NCBI GenBank assembly: GCA_035547155.1
Contig: DASZVJ010000231.1
Span: 1-33,758 of the forward strand
Source of the DNA: CAZNMF01 sp035547155
GTDB lineage: Bacteria; Acidobacteriota; Vicinamibacteria; Vicinamibacterales; SCN-69-37
Direction: 5' to 3'
Length of the DNA stretch: 33,758 bases
The notes below the pieces were generated by a model. That model was not told where the DNA came from and made no database searches. It saw only the letters and a list, made by a program, of their open reading frames with translations. Below, one piece after another: positions 19,039 through 27,617 of the stretch (position 1 is its first letter; every line of letters starts with the position of its first letter). The position numbers and the translations under genes are program-made.

Positions 19039-21699
19039 TTATCCCTCTGCCAGCACCTCCGTCGGCGACACACGCGCGGCGCGGAGCGACGGCACCAGGC
19101 ATGCCGCGAGGCACACGACGCCCATCGTCGCGGCGACGAGCGCGATGACGCCGATCGGCAACGGCGGCGTGTGGAACAGCAGCGCCTGCATCGCCTTGCC
19201 GGATAGCCAGCTTCCCGCGACGCCTACGAGCGATCCGATCGCGAGCAGGCGCACGCCGAACGCGCCGAACTCGGTACCGATCTGCCGCGGCGTCGCGCCG
19301 AGCGCCATGCGCACGCCAATCTCGCGCCGGCGCTGCGCCACCGCATAGCTCAGCACGCCGTACGTGCCGATCGCCGTCAGCAGCAGCGCGATGCCCGCGA
19401 AGATCGCCGCGAGCACGGCAGGCGATCGCCGCGTGACGAGGCTGTCCGTGACACGCGCGTCCATCGATCGGACGTTGTTGACCGGCAATTCCGGATCGAT
19501 CGCGCGCACCGCTGACGCGAGCGTCGTCGCCAATCGCTCCGGCTCCATCGTCGTGCGCACGACGACGTAGATCGAGCTGTCGAACGAGGCGTCGTACGGA
19601 TAGTAGACGGCACCGAGGTGATCGTCTTCGGACAACGCCGCCTGCTTGACCGGCGCGACGACGCCGACGACGGTGAAGGCGTCCTCGGGACGTCCGACGG
19701 TGATCGAGCCGCGAAAGAGTTGCTGTCCAATCGCAGTGCCGCGCGGCCAGTATCGCTTTGCGAAATCCTCGTCGACGACTGCGACCTTGCGCCCCGCGTC
19801 GCTCGACGAAAGTGCGCGGCCTTCCCGCATCGTCAGGCCGAGCGCCGTGAAATAGTCGGCGCCTACCCCGTACGAGTACACGCCGTGCGGCGCGTCGCCT
19901 GGCTGCGGCACGAAACCGGCGACCGCGGCCGAGCTTCTATTGGCGTTGCCGCTGAGCGGCACGTTCGTGGCGATGCCAACGGCCGAGACGCCGGGCTCGC
20001 GATGAAGCGCGGTGGAGAGTCGATCGATGAACGTGAGCCGGCGCGTATTGTCGTAGATCCGATAGGGCAGCGAAACCTGCGCCGTCAGCACGCGATCGGC
20101 CTGGAAGCCCGCCGGCGTCGTCATGACCTGTTTCAGGCTGAGGCCGAGCAGGCCCGCGCTGAACAGCAACGTGAACGCGAGGGCGGTTTGTGCGACGAGA
20201 AACACATGTCGGAGACGATTCGCCGCGCGGCCAGACGTGCTCGTGCGCGATTCCGCCGCGAGTGCGCCCATCATGTGTGCTCGCAGCGCATGCCAGAGCA
20301 CAGGGGCGGCCATCACCAGGCCCAGCAGCACGGCGTCGATCAGCGTCATCGCTATCGCTCGTCCGTCGACGCCGATGCGTGTGCCAAGAGGGAGGCGGCT
20401 CGCACCGAACGCCTCGACGAGACGGACGCCGACGATGCCCACGGCCAGTCCAAGCACGCCGCCCGCAACGGCCAGCATCGTCGTCTCGACGAGGACGTCA
20501 GCGACGATCTGTCGCCGGCTCGCGCCGAGCGCCTGACGCATCGCGAGCTCCTTCGATCGGCGTCCGGCACGGATCAGCAGGAGATTGGCGACATTGACCG
20601 TGCCCATCACCACGAGCAACAGCACGCCCGCCTCGACGAGCAGCAGCGTCGGTCGAATGCTTGCGACGTGCGCCGCTCGCAGCGGCACGACGACCGACCT
20701 GAAGCCGGCCGAGGCGAACAGCGCGGCCTGCGGAGCGTGCGCCTCGATCGCCGCGTTTTGCGCGTCGATCTGCGCCTGAGCGACCGCGACGGTCACGCCC
20801 GGCGTCAACCTCGCGATCATGTGGGAGGAACTGCCGCTGTGACGATTTTCGGATCGGCGGTCGTCTTCGGAGGATGCCAGCGGCAGATAGATGCGCGACT
20901 TCGACGACAGAAAATCGAATCCGCGCGGCAGCACCCCGACGATCGTCAGCGGCAGGCCGTCGGCGCGCAGCGTCCGGCCGAGGACGTGCGGATCGGCGTC
21001 GAAACGCTCGCGCCAGTAGGCGTCCGTGAGGATCGCGACGCGGCTGGTCTCGTTCGTCATCTCCGCGTCGGTGAACGATCGGCCGAGCGCGAGCGGGACG
21101 CCGAGCGTCTCGAAGAAATCCGGCGTGACGCGCGTGACGAACTCGCGTTCCGTCGAGCCCGTATCGCCGGCGATGATCGCGTCGGTGCGATAGAGCGCGA
21201 GCGCGCTGAACGCGCCGATCTGGCCGCGCCGCTCGTAGTAGTTCGCCACCGACGCGCCATCGTCCGGCACGCCCGCGCGAGGATACGTGTTGTAAATCGT
21301 GACGAGCCGATCGGCCTGCGGAAAGGGCAGCGGGCGCAGCAGCACCGCATCGACGACGGCGAAGATCGTCAGATGCGCGCCAAGACAGATGGCGAGCGTC
21401 GCCAGTGCCGTGAGCGTGAATCCTGGGGATCGCGACAACCGACGGTACGCGTGCCGGACGTACTGCCGAAGCGCGTCGACGACGCGGAGGCCGCGCGATT
21501 GCCGGCACTCGAGCGTCACGTCGTCGACGCGGCCGAACTCGCGGCGCGCACGGCGAGCCGCTTCGGCGGGCGGTACGCCCTCTCGCACGAGATCAGCGGC
21601 GTACGCGTCGATGTGGAAACGCAGCTCGTCGGAGAGATCGTGCTCGAACCGGCGGCGGCGGACAAGAGCGGCGACGAACGATCGCAGGCGTGACCACAT
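19039..21699 (-). CDS. FtsX/MacB-like orphan ABC permease (ADOP type)
   Basis: This 886-residue inner-membrane protein has the layout of acidobacterial duplicated orphan permeases. A soluble prefix (about 1-75, RRFEHDLSDELRFHID) is followed by a first membrane segment (FTLTALATLAICLGAHLTIF). A MacB-like periplasmic domain comes next, then an FtsX unit (VLLLVVMGTVNVANLLLIRA, RSKELAMRQALGASRRQI). A second periplasmic and FtsX pair follows (AQRRREIGVRMALGATPRQI). No ATPase gene is adjacent, hence 'orphan'. The substrate is unknown; relatives are linked to lipid, peptide or antibiotic efflux. The ATG at 21699 lies 2 bases after the padR stop, with GAGG 6 bases upstream; an ATG at 21711 overlapping padR is possible. 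It is co-transcribed with padR. Confidence 0.93.
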   Translation of the reverse strand: MWSRLRSFVAALVRRRRFEHDLSDELRFHIDAYAADLVREGVPPAEAARRARREFGRVDDVTLECRQSRGLRVVDALRQYVRHAYRRLSRSPGFTLTALATLAICLGAHLTIFAVVDAVLLRPLPFPQADRLVTIYNTYPRAGVPDDGASVANYYERRGQIGAFSALALYRTDAIIAGDTGSTEREFVTRVTPDFFETLGVPLALGRSFTDAEMTNETSRVAILTDAYWRERFDADPHVLGRTLRADGLPLTIVGVLPRGFDFLSSKSRIYLPLASSEDDRRSENRHSGSSSHMIARLTPGVTVAVAQAQIDAQNAAIEAHAPQAALFASAGFRSVVVPLRAAHVASIRPTLLLVEAGVLLLVVMGTVNVANLLLIRAGRRSKELAMRQALGASRRQIVADVLVETTMLAVAGGVLGLAVGIVGVRLVEAFGASRLPLGTRIGVDGRAIAMTLIDAVLLGLVMAAPVLWHALRAHMMGALAAESRTSTSGRAANRLRHVFLVAQTALAFTLLFSAGLLGLSLKQVMTTPAGFQADRVLTAQVSLPYRIYDNTRRLTFIDRLSTALHREPGVSAVGIATNVPLSGNANRSSAAVAGFVPQPGDAPHGVYSYGVGADYFTALGLTMREGRALSSSDAGRKVAVVDEDFAKRYWPRGTAIGQQLFRGSITVGRPEDAFTVVGVVAPVKQAALSEDDHLGAVYYPYDASFDSSIYVVVRTTMEPERLATTLASAVRAIDPELPVNNVRSMDARVTDSLVTRRSPAVLAAIFAGIALLLTAIGTYGVLSYAVAQRRREIGVRMALGATPRQIGTEFGAFGVRLLAIGSLVGVAGSWLSGKAMQALLFHTPPLPIGVIALVAATMGVVCLAACLVPSLRAARVSPTEVLAEG

Positions 21700-21700
21700 G

Positions 21701-22042
21701 TCACACCTCATCCGGCGTTGTCTTCAGCGCCGCGGCCATCGCGGCGGCGAGACGGTTCCAGCCGTCGGTCTCTTCGCGCAGCCGCCGGCGTCCCGCAGTC
21801 GTCAACGTGTAGTACTTCGCGCGGCGGTTGTTGTCGCTCTGTCCCCATTCCGCCACGATCAGCCCCTGGTGCTCGAGGCGATAGAGCGCGGGGTACAGCG
21901 AGCCTTGAGGGATCTCGAGCGCGTGGCCTGAGATCTGCTGGATCCGGAGGAGCACGCCGTAGCCGTGCAGCGGCTTCAGCGAGACGGCTTTGAGGATCAG
22001 CAGATCGAGCGTGCCCGGCAGCAGATCGGCGGTCTTGCCCAT
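21701..22042 (-). CDS. PadR-family transcriptional regulator
   Basis: The 113-residue protein is a short PadR regulator: winged helix (LLPGTLDLLILKAVSLKPLHGYGVLLRI), wing region (EIPQGSLYPALYRLEHQGLI), then RRAKYYTLTTAGRRRL and a C-terminal dimerisation helix. PadR proteins usually repress neighbouring transporter or stress genes and are released by a small ligand. It is the first gene before the orphan permease and almost certainly controls it. The palindrome at its own promoter supports autorepression. The ligand is unknown. Confidence 0.95.
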   Translation of the reverse strand: MGKTADLLPGTLDLLILKAVSLKPLHGYGVLLRIQQISGHALEIPQGSLYPALYRLEHQGLIVAEWGQSDNNRRAKYYTLTTAGRRRLREETDGWNRLAAAMAAALKTTPDEV

Positions 22043-22049
22043 GCGTATC

Positions 22050-22066
22050 TCCTAGCTAAGCTAGGA
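22050..22066. promoter_or_regulatory. Palindromic PadR operator
   Basis: TCCTAGCTAAGCTAGGA is a perfect 8+1+8 palindrome centred at 22058, 7 bases upstream of the padR ATG. A related half-site TTCCTAG lies at 22081-22087. It falls at the expected transcription start of the promoter below, so binding should block transcription. Assignment to PadR is by position. Confidence 0.65.
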
Positions 22067-22095
22067 AGGTAGCCGCCTGCTTCCTAGTTTGTCAA
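22066..22095 (-). promoter_or_regulatory. Promoter of padR-permease operon
   Basis: A perfect -35 box TTGACA occupies 22095-22090 on the minus strand. With an 18-base spacer the -10 would be TACCTT (22071-22066), a weak match. The expected start point lies inside the palindrome. Confidence 0.5.
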
Positions 22096-22127
22096 GGAGA
22101 GCGGGCCGTGCATGCGCGCGCCGACCG

Positions 22128-22871
22128 TCAACTCCGCAGCAGATCTGACGACGCCACGTTCCAATCGCGGAGGATGGCTTGTTCATCGGCCGCGCTCACG
22201 GCCTTCTTGAAGCGCGCGCCGGATCGGCCTTTCACGCGGCGCTCGCACTCGGCCCACGTCGCGTGCCGCATGGGCTTGCCGTCGACCAGGCTGACGTACG
22301 AATGCGCCGCGGCTTTTGACGATCGTGCGCGGCTGGCTGACGGCGGCGGGGCCGTCTCATCCGGGACGTCGAAAACCGGCACGGCGTAGCCGGTGAGCGG
22401 GCCGTCGTAGAGATCGACGGCCGTGCCGCGTGCGAGTCCATCCGCGATCGCGTCGACGCGCTCGTTCCCGGGAATGCCCGAGTGGCCGCGCACGTAGTGC
22501 CAGGTGACGCTGCCGCGCGGACGCGCCGACACGAGCGCGTCGAGCTCTCGCCAGAGATCTTGATTCTGGACGTCCGCACCTTCCGCCGTCTTCCAGCCGC
22601 GGCGGCGCCAGTTCCAGATCCACTCCTTGATGCCTTTGATGACGTACGTCGAGTCCGTGTAGACGGCCATCGCGCCGTCCGTCGTGCCGACGTGCGCGAA
22701 CGCCTCGATGGCCGCGGTCAGCTCCATCTTGTTGTTCGTCGTGTGCGCGGCCCGGCCGCCGCGCTCGACGACCCGGCCATCCGGCGTGACGACGATCACG
22801 CCCCAGCCGCCGGGTCCAGGATTGCCCTTTGCAGCTCCGTCACAGAACACGAGGATTGCCGGTCCGTTCAT
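22128..22871 (-). CDS. rnhA: Ribonuclease HI with C-terminal hybrid-binding-like domain
   Basis: RNase HI cuts the RNA strand of RNA-DNA hybrids, removing R-loops and primers. Residues 1-150 are a complete catalytic domain: D11 (CDGAAKGNPGPGGWG), E50 (TNNKMELTAA), D73 (YTDSTYV), H130 (VRGHSGIPGNERVDA) and D140. After a Pro/Ala-rich linker (about 170-190), residues 191-236 (YVSLVDGKP, TWAECERRVKG, GARFKKA) resemble the hybrid-binding or viroplasmin domain. In eukaryotic RNase H1 and some bacterial enzymes that domain lies at the N-terminus. It should increase affinity for hybrids. The protein has 247 residues against about 155 for E. coli RNase HI. It starts 14 bases after the SGNH hydrolase gene on the same strand. 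Confidence 0.94.
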   Translation of the reverse strand: MNGPAILVFCDGAAKGNPGPGGWGVIVVTPDGRVVERGGRAAHTTNNKMELTAAIEAFAHVGTTDGAMAVYTDSTYVIKGIKEWIWNWRRRGWKTAEGADVQNQDLWRELDALVSARPRGSVTWHYVRGHSGIPGNERVDAIADGLARGTAVDLYDGPLTGYAVPVFDVPDETAPPPSASRARSSKAAAHSYVSLVDGKPMRHATWAECERRVKGRSGARFKKAVSAADEQAILRDWNVASSDLLRS

Positions 22872-22885
22872 AGCTCTTTCAAAAT

Positions 22886-23872
22886 CTATCGCATCAGCTC
22901 GGCGAGCTTGTCCTTCACGGCCGCGCCCCAGATGTCGTAGCCCTTCGCCTGCGGATGCAGGTTGTCTGCCCGGAACGCGTCGGGCAGGAAGTAGCCCTGG
23001 TCGTCGAGGAACTTGCCGCCGATGTCCACGTAGAACACGTGCCGCTGGTCGTCGAGCTTCGCGATGAGTCGGTTCACCTCGGCGATCTTGTCGCGCACGG
23101 GATCGCCCGGGACGCTGCGCGGGAAGATCGCGAGCAGCAGGATCTTCGCGTCTGGAAAATCATGTCGCAGCTCGAGCACGACGGCGCCGACGCCCTCCGC
23201 GATCTCCGGTCCGCTGTATGCGCCCGTGTTGTTCGTGCCGATCATCAGCATCACGGCCTTCGGCTGGAAGCCCTGACCTTCGCCGTTGTGCAGGCCCCAC
23301 AGCACGCCCTGCGTCGTGTCGCCGGCGATCGCGAAGTTGGCCGTGCGCATGTTGCCGAAGTACTTGTCGAACATCGCGCGGTTCTCGTCGTTCTGCACCC
23401 ACCAGTCCGTGATCGAATCGCCGTGCAGCAGCAGATCGATCCCGCCCTGCTGCGCGCGTGCGACGAAGCCTTCGTGCCGCGGCCCGCGGCGCTGCACCGT
23501 CTGCGTGTACGTCGCCGCGACGTTCAGGTGCGGCGGCTGCAGCAGCAGGAGCGATTCGAACTTCTTCAGGAGCGGCCGCGTCGCCGAGGTGTCGGTGTCG
23601 ACGAAGCGCTGGACGGCTTCGTTGACCTGCGTCAGCTCGGCCGGTGTCGGACGCGGAATCGCAACTTCCGGCGGCACGGGAGCCGACGGCCCGATCACAA
23701 TCGGCGCTTGCGCTTGCGGCGCGCCCCCCCGGCCGCCTTGCGGCGCGGCGGGAGCCGCTGGCGACGCGGGTGCGGGCGGAGCGGACGGGGCTTGCGCATC
23801 GAGCGAGGCGCCGGCCGCAGCGGCGCCCACGAAGGCCAGAACGAGGGCGTACGACATCGATCGGGACATCAT
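22886..23872 (-). CDS. Secreted SGNH/GDSL-family hydrolase
   Basis: This esterase-type hydrolase of the SGNH superfamily has 328 residues. The four catalytic blocks are S153 (LHGDSITDWW), G184 (AIAGDTTQG), N214 (MIGTNNTG) and D303/H306 (DNLHPQAKGY). A signal peptide (about 1-27, SYALVLAFVGAAAAGASLDA) indicates export, and residues 29-58 form a Pro/Ala/Gly-rich linker. It resembles PAF-acetylhydrolase-like and carbohydrate acetyl-esterase members; an acetylated polysaccharide substrate would fit the neighbourhood but is not proven. ATG 23872 has GGAGGA 4 bases upstream. On the minus strand TATACT at 23917-23912 is a good -10 box without a clear -35. Confidence 0.92.
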   Translation of the reverse strand: MMSRSMSYALVLAFVGAAAAGASLDAQAPSAPPAPASPAAPAAPQGGRGGAPQAQAPIVIGPSAPVPPEVAIPRPTPAELTQVNEAVQRFVDTDTSATRPLLKKFESLLLLQPPHLNVAATYTQTVQRRGPRHEGFVARAQQGGIDLLLHGDSITDWWVQNDENRAMFDKYFGNMRTANFAIAGDTTQGVLWGLHNGEGQGFQPKAVMLMIGTNNTGAYSGPEIAEGVGAVVLELRHDFPDAKILLLAIFPRSVPGDPVRDKIAEVNRLIAKLDDQRHVFYVDIGGKFLDDQGYFLPDAFRADNLHPQAKGYDIWGAAVKDKLAELMR

Positions 23873-23911
23873 CAGTTCCTCCGCTGCAGGTCAGGTTCGT
23901 CGAGCCGTTGC

Positions 23912-23917
23912 AGTATA
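23912..23917 (-). promoter_or_regulatory. Candidate -10 box of the SGNH hydrolase gene
   Basis: The minus strand reads TATACT, five of six matches to TATAAT, 39 bases before the ATG. No good -35 box lies 16-18 bases upstream of it. Confidence 0.4.
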
Positions 23918-24013
23918 CGCGCGTGCGCCCACCTCGGCGTCGTGCTTTCGCCGCGACGTCAGAGCCTGTTTCAGGACTGTCAAGCGCGCCGAAGGCGCCA
24001 CTCAATTTCGAAG

Positions 24014-24048
24014 TTCGACGTTGCTCACGTCGCCCCGAGCGCGTCGAA
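24014..24048. repeat. Intergenic hairpin, possible dispersed repeat
   Basis: TTCGACG (24014-24020) pairs with CGTCGAA (24042-24048), and inside it GCTC pairs with GAGC. The composition resembles a degenerate copy of the GC-rich TTCGA-ended inverted repeats scattered through many bacterial intergenic regions. Only one copy is in this window. It lies in the 286-base gap between divergent genes. Confidence 0.35.
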
Positions 24049-24103
24049 GGGCGAAGTTCAAAGTTTCTGAGATGCTTTCCTAGGTCCATCCGTCGATTCG
24101 CGG

Positions 24104-24109
24104 TATAAC
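24104..24109 (+). promoter_or_regulatory. Candidate -10 box of the sugar ABC operon
   Basis: TATAAC is a five-of-six match to the -10 consensus, 50 bases before the chosen ATG at 24159 and 14 before the alternative GTG at 24123. No convincing -35 is present. I see no operator palindrome. Confidence 0.45.
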
Positions 24110-24158
24110 ATCGCCATTCCACGTGCCTGGGCCGCGGTCCGCCGCGCCCGTCAGCCGC

Positions 24159-25112
24159 ATGCGAAAAGAGCTCGCGACCTTCGTGTTGTTGGTGGTGCTG
24201 TGCGCGATTGTCACCGCGCTCAACCCACGCTTCATGTCACCGGCGAACCTGCAGAACACCGCGCGGCTGATCGGCGCGTTCGGCATCTTCAGCCTGGGAC
24301 TCGGCCTCGTCATCATCACGGGCGGCATCGATCTGTCGGTCGGATCCGCCTTCGCGCTCCTCGGCGTGCTGCTCTCGATGATGCTCACGGAATGGCATCT
24401 CGCCTGGCCGCTGGCCGTGCTGATCGTGATCGCGCTCGGCGCGCTGCTCGGCGTGCTCCACGGTCTGCTCATCACGCGTCTCGGCCTGCAGCCGTTCATC
24501 GTCACGCTGTGCGGCCTGCTGCTGTACCGCGGGCTGGCGCGGTTCATCGCCGACGATCAGACCAAGGGCTTCGGCGACGCGACGGGATTCCAGACGCTGC
24601 AGGCCATCGCGACCGGCAGCGTGCTCGGCGTGCCGACGCCATTCATCGGCCTCATCATCGCGAGCGCGATCATGTGGGTCGTCCTGCATCGCTCCGTGTA
24701 CGGCCGGCATCTGCTCGCCACGGGCCGCAATGAAGTCGCGGCACGCTACTCCGGCGTGCACGCGACCCGCGTCATCGTGACGGCGTACGTCATTCTCGGC
24801 GTGCTCACGGGGATTGGCGCGATCATCTTCGCGTTCTACACGAACTCGGTCTCGCCCTCGTCGCACGGCACGTTCTTCGAGCTGTACGGCATCGCCGCGG
24901 CCGTGCTCGGCGGCTGCAGCCTGCGCGGCGGCGAGGGATCGATCGTCGGCATCGTGCTCGGCACGACGCTGCTGCAGGTGTTGCAGAATCTCGTCAACCT
25001 GCTCGGGATTCCGAGCTCGCTCAACTTTGCCGTGATGGGCGGCGTCATCCTCATCGGCGTGATGGGCGATCGCATCCTCCAACGCCGCGCCGCACAAACG
25101 GCGGCCGCTTGA
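24159..25112 (+). CDS. Sugar ABC transporter permease, RbsC family
   Basis: The inner-membrane permease of a ribose/arabinose/galactose-type importer (CUT2 class) has 317 residues and about ten membrane segments. The family motif is LGLVIITGGIDLSVGSAFAL; also seen are GLQPFIVTLCGLLLYRG and the EAA-like loop GRHLLATGRNEVAARYSGV. The N-terminus RKELATFVLLVVLCAIVTALNP fits family members from the ATG at 24159; a GTG at 24123 would add 12 residues. Neither has a clear Shine-Dalgarno. The gene order is permease, binding protein, ATPase, rather than the ATPase-first order of E. coli rbs. The substrate is unknown; the convergent arabinose/galactose operon suggests a pentose or hexose. Confidence 0.93.
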   Translation: MRKELATFVLLVVLCAIVTALNPRFMSPANLQNTARLIGAFGIFSLGLGLVIITGGIDLSVGSAFALLGVLLSMMLTEWHLAWPLAVLIVIALGALLGVLHGLLITRLGLQPFIVTLCGLLLYRGLARFIADDQTKGFGDATGFQTLQAIATGSVLGVPTPFIGLIIASAIMWVVLHRSVYGRHLLATGRNEVAARYSGVHATRVIVTAYVILGVLTGIGAIIFAFYTNSVSPSSHGTFFELYGIAAAVLGGCSLRGGEGSIVGIVLGTTLLQVLQNLVNLLGIPSSLNFAVMGGVILIGVMGDRILQRRAAQTAAA

Positions 25113-25134
25113 CCCCAACCAGCCAGGAGAAGAC

Positions 25135-26085
25135 ATGACCTCGAAGACTCTCGCCGTGCTGACGTGCGCCTCGCTGCTCGCCGTGACCGGCTGTACGCGG
25201 CAGGGAACGGGCACACACAAGCTCGCGTTCATCACGAACAACACGACGGACTTCTGGACGATCGCCCGGCGCGGCGTGGAGAAAGCCGACGCCGAGCTGC
25301 CGGACGTCACCGTTCAGTTCCGTCTCGGGGACGGCACCGCGGCCGGACAGAAGCGCATCGTCGACGACCTGCTCGCCGTCGGCGTCGACGGCATCGCCAT
25401 CAGCCCGGTCGATCCCGCGAACCAGATCGCGATGCTCAACGACGTCGCGCAGCGCGCCATCGTCTTCACGCAGGACAGCGACGCGCCGGACTCGAAGCGC
25501 GAGTGTTACGTCGGCACCGACAACGTCGCGGCCGGACGGCAGGCGGGCGAGTTGATCAAGGAAGCGCTGCCGGCGGGCGGCAAGATCGCGCTCTTCGTCG
25601 GCAAGCTCGACGCGCGCAACGCGCAGGATCGGCTGCAGGGCATCAAAGAAACGATCGCCGGCACGAAGATCGAGATTCTCGACATCCGCACCGACGACAC
25701 CGACGAGGTCCGCGCGAAGGCGAACGTGGCGGAGATGCTCGTCGCGCATCCGGACGTCGCCGGCCTGGTCGGATTGTGGAGCTACAACGGGCCGGCGATC
25801 ATCAGCGCGGTCAAGGACGCGGGCAAGGTCGGCGCCGTGAAGATCATCGCCTTCGACGAAGACGACGAGACCCTGACGGGGGTGAAGTCCGGCGCCATCA
25901 TCGGCACTGTCGTCCAGCAGCCGTACGAGTTCGGCTATCAGGCGATCACGCTGCTCGCGAAAGCCGTCAAGGGCGATCGCAGCGGCATCCCGGCCAGCCA
26001 TCAGTTGTTCGTTCCGACGCAGGTGATCCGTCAGAACAACGTGGACGACTTCCGGTCCAAGCTCGTGGCGTTGCGCGGCCACTGA
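25135..26085 (+). CDS. Sugar-binding lipoprotein, RbsB family
   Basis: This is the periplasmic substrate-binding protein of the importer, with 316 residues. The signal peptide ends in a lipobox (LAVTGC, cysteine 20), so it is membrane-anchored. The type I periplasmic fold shows KLAFITNNTTDFWTIARRGVEKA at its start, GVDGIAISPVDP, YVGTDNVAAGRQAG and IIAFDEDDETL. W and D residues in these segments normally contact the sugar. A strong AGGAGA lies 4 bases before the ATG. The gene follows the permease by 22 bases. Confidence 0.94.
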   Translation: MTSKTLAVLTCASLLAVTGCTRQGTGTHKLAFITNNTTDFWTIARRGVEKADAELPDVTVQFRLGDGTAAGQKRIVDDLLAVGVDGIAISPVDPANQIAMLNDVAQRAIVFTQDSDAPDSKRECYVGTDNVAAGRQAGELIKEALPAGGKIALFVGKLDARNAQDRLQGIKETIAGTKIEILDIRTDDTDEVRAKANVAEMLVAHPDVAGLVGLWSYNGPAIISAVKDAGKVGAVKIIAFDEDDETLTGVKSGAIIGTVVQQPYEFGYQAITLLAKAVKGDRSGIPASHQLFVPTQVIRQNNVDDFRSKLVALRGH

Positions 26086-26096
26086 GACGGCGGCGG

Positions 26097-27617
26097 ATGC
26101 ACGTTCCCGTTCTCGCGCTGCGCGACATTCACAAGCGCTATCCCGGCGTTCACGCGCTGAAGGGCGTCAGCCTCGAGGTGCATGCGGGTGAAGTGCTGGC
26201 ACTGCTCGGGGAGAACGGAGCCGGCAAGTCGACGCTGATGAAGATCGTCGGCGGCGTCACGCAGCCGGACGCCGGGGAGATCCTCGTCGACGGCGCGCGT
26301 GTCGTGATCCGCGACGTTCAGGCCGCGGCCGCGCTCGGCATCGCGTTCATCCATCAGGAGCTGAATCTCCTCGACAACCTCGATGTCGCCGGCAACGTGC
26401 TGCTCGGCCGCGAGCCGACCGGCGGAGGCCCGCTGCGTCTGGTCGATCGCGCCGCGATGCGCGCACGCGTCCGGCCGTTGCTGGAGCGGCTCGGCCTCGA
26501 CGTCTCGCCGGACACGCCGGTCTCCGCGCTGTCGATCGCGCAGCAGCAGCTCGTCGAGATCGCGAAAGCGCTGTCGCTCGACGCGCGCGTGATCATCATG
26601 GACGAGCCGACGTCGAGTCTGACGCTGGCCGAGACGGCCAAGCTGCACGAGGTCGTGGCCGGCCTGCGGCAGCGCGGCGCCGCCATCATCTACATCACGC
26701 ATCGTCTCGGGGAAGTCCAGGCCATCGCCGATCGCGCGGTCGTCCTGCGCGACGGCGCGAACGCGGGCGCGCTGGCGCACGACGATCTGACGCACGATCG
26801 CATGATCCGGCTGATGGTCGGGCGCGACATCGAGATCGCGTCGCACGCGGACGGCGCCGAGGCTCGTTCCGCGTGCCTGAAAGTGGAAGAGCTTCGCACG
26901 CGGCGCTATCCGCAGCATGCAGTGTCGTTCGCCGTTGGCCGCGGCGAGATCCTCGGGATGTCCGGCCTGGTCGGCGCCGGCCGATCCGAAATCGCCCGCG
27001 CGCTCTTCGGCATCGAGCCGCCCGTGGCCGGCGCGATCGCGCTCGACGGCTCGGTCGTCGCGATCGACGAACCATCGGCGGCGATTGCGCACGGCCTGTT
27101 CCTCGTCCCGGAAGACCGGCGGCTCGAAGGACTCGTCGTCGACTTCTCGATCCGCGAGAACATCTCGCTGCCGGCGCTCGATCGCGACGCGCGGCACGGC
27201 CTCGTCTCCGACGCGCGTCAACGCGAGCGCGCAACGTCGATGTGCCGGCAGTTGCAAGTGAAGGCGCCGTCGATCGAGACGCCGGCCGCGACGTTGAGCG
27301 GCGGCAATCAGCAGAAAGTCGTGCTCGCGAAATGGCTGGCGCTCGGACCGAAAGTCCTGATCGTCGACGAACCGACGCGCGGCATCGACGTCGGCGCGAA
27401 GACGGAAATCTATCGGCTGCTGCGCAGCCTCGCGGCCGAGGGCGTGGCGATCGTGATGATCAGCAGCGACATGGAGGAAATCCTGCACGTCAGCGATCGC
27501 GTCCTCGTCATGCACGAAGGCCGGCTGACCGGCATCCTCGAGGGTGCGGATCGATCGGAGCCGAACATCATGACGCTCGCCGTGGGCGAGACACTGACGC
27601 CGGCGTCCTTGCACTAG
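26097..27617 (+). CDS. Sugar ABC transporter ATPase with two nucleotide-binding domains, RbsA family
   Basis: The 506-residue cytoplasmic ATPase has two tandem nucleotide-binding domains. In the first, Walker A is GENGAGKST (38-46), the signature is the degenerate LSIAQQQ, and Walker B is VIIMDEPTSSL. In the second, Walker A is replaced by GLVGAGRSE, while the signature LSGGNQQKV (from 400) and Walker B VLIVDEPTRG are good. This asymmetry is normal for RbsA/MglA proteins. The ATG at 26097 lies 11 bases after the binding-protein stop; the long open frame upstream overlaps that gene and is not coding. Confidence 0.94.
   Translation: MHVPVLALRDIHKRYPGVHALKGVSLEVHAGEVLALLGENGAGKSTLMKIVGGVTQPDAGEILVDGARVVIRDVQAAAALGIAFIHQELNLLDNLDVAGNVLLGREPTGGGPLRLVDRAAMRARVRPLLERLGLDVSPDTPVSALSIAQQQLVEIAKALSLDARVIIMDEPTSSLTLAETAKLHEVVAGLRQRGAAIIYITHRLGEVQAIADRAVVLRDGANAGALAHDDLTHDRMIRLMVGRDIEIASHADGAEARSACLKVEELRTRRYPQHAVSFAVGRGEILGMSGLVGAGRSEIARALFGIEPPVAGAIALDGSVVAIDEPSAAIAHGLFLVPEDRRLEGLVVDFSIRENISLPALDRDARHGLVSDARQRERATSMCRQLQVKAPSIETPAATLSGGNQQKVVLAKWLALGPKVLIVDEPTRGIDVGAKTEIYRLLRSLAAEGVAIVMISSDMEEILHVSDRVLVMHEGRLTGILEGADRSEPNIMTLAVGETLTPASLH

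Noticed and set aside
19618..21693. Open frame of 691 codons on the plus strand opposite the orphan permease
   Set aside because: The antisense permease frame has clear FtsX motifs and membrane segments; the plus-strand frame is low in hydrophobic segments and unrecognisable.
23724..23730. Run of seven C in the SGNH hydrolase gene as a phase-variation tract
   Set aside because: Seven bases in a Gly/Pro-coding linker of a GC-rich genome is expected by chance, and there is no second sign of phase variation.
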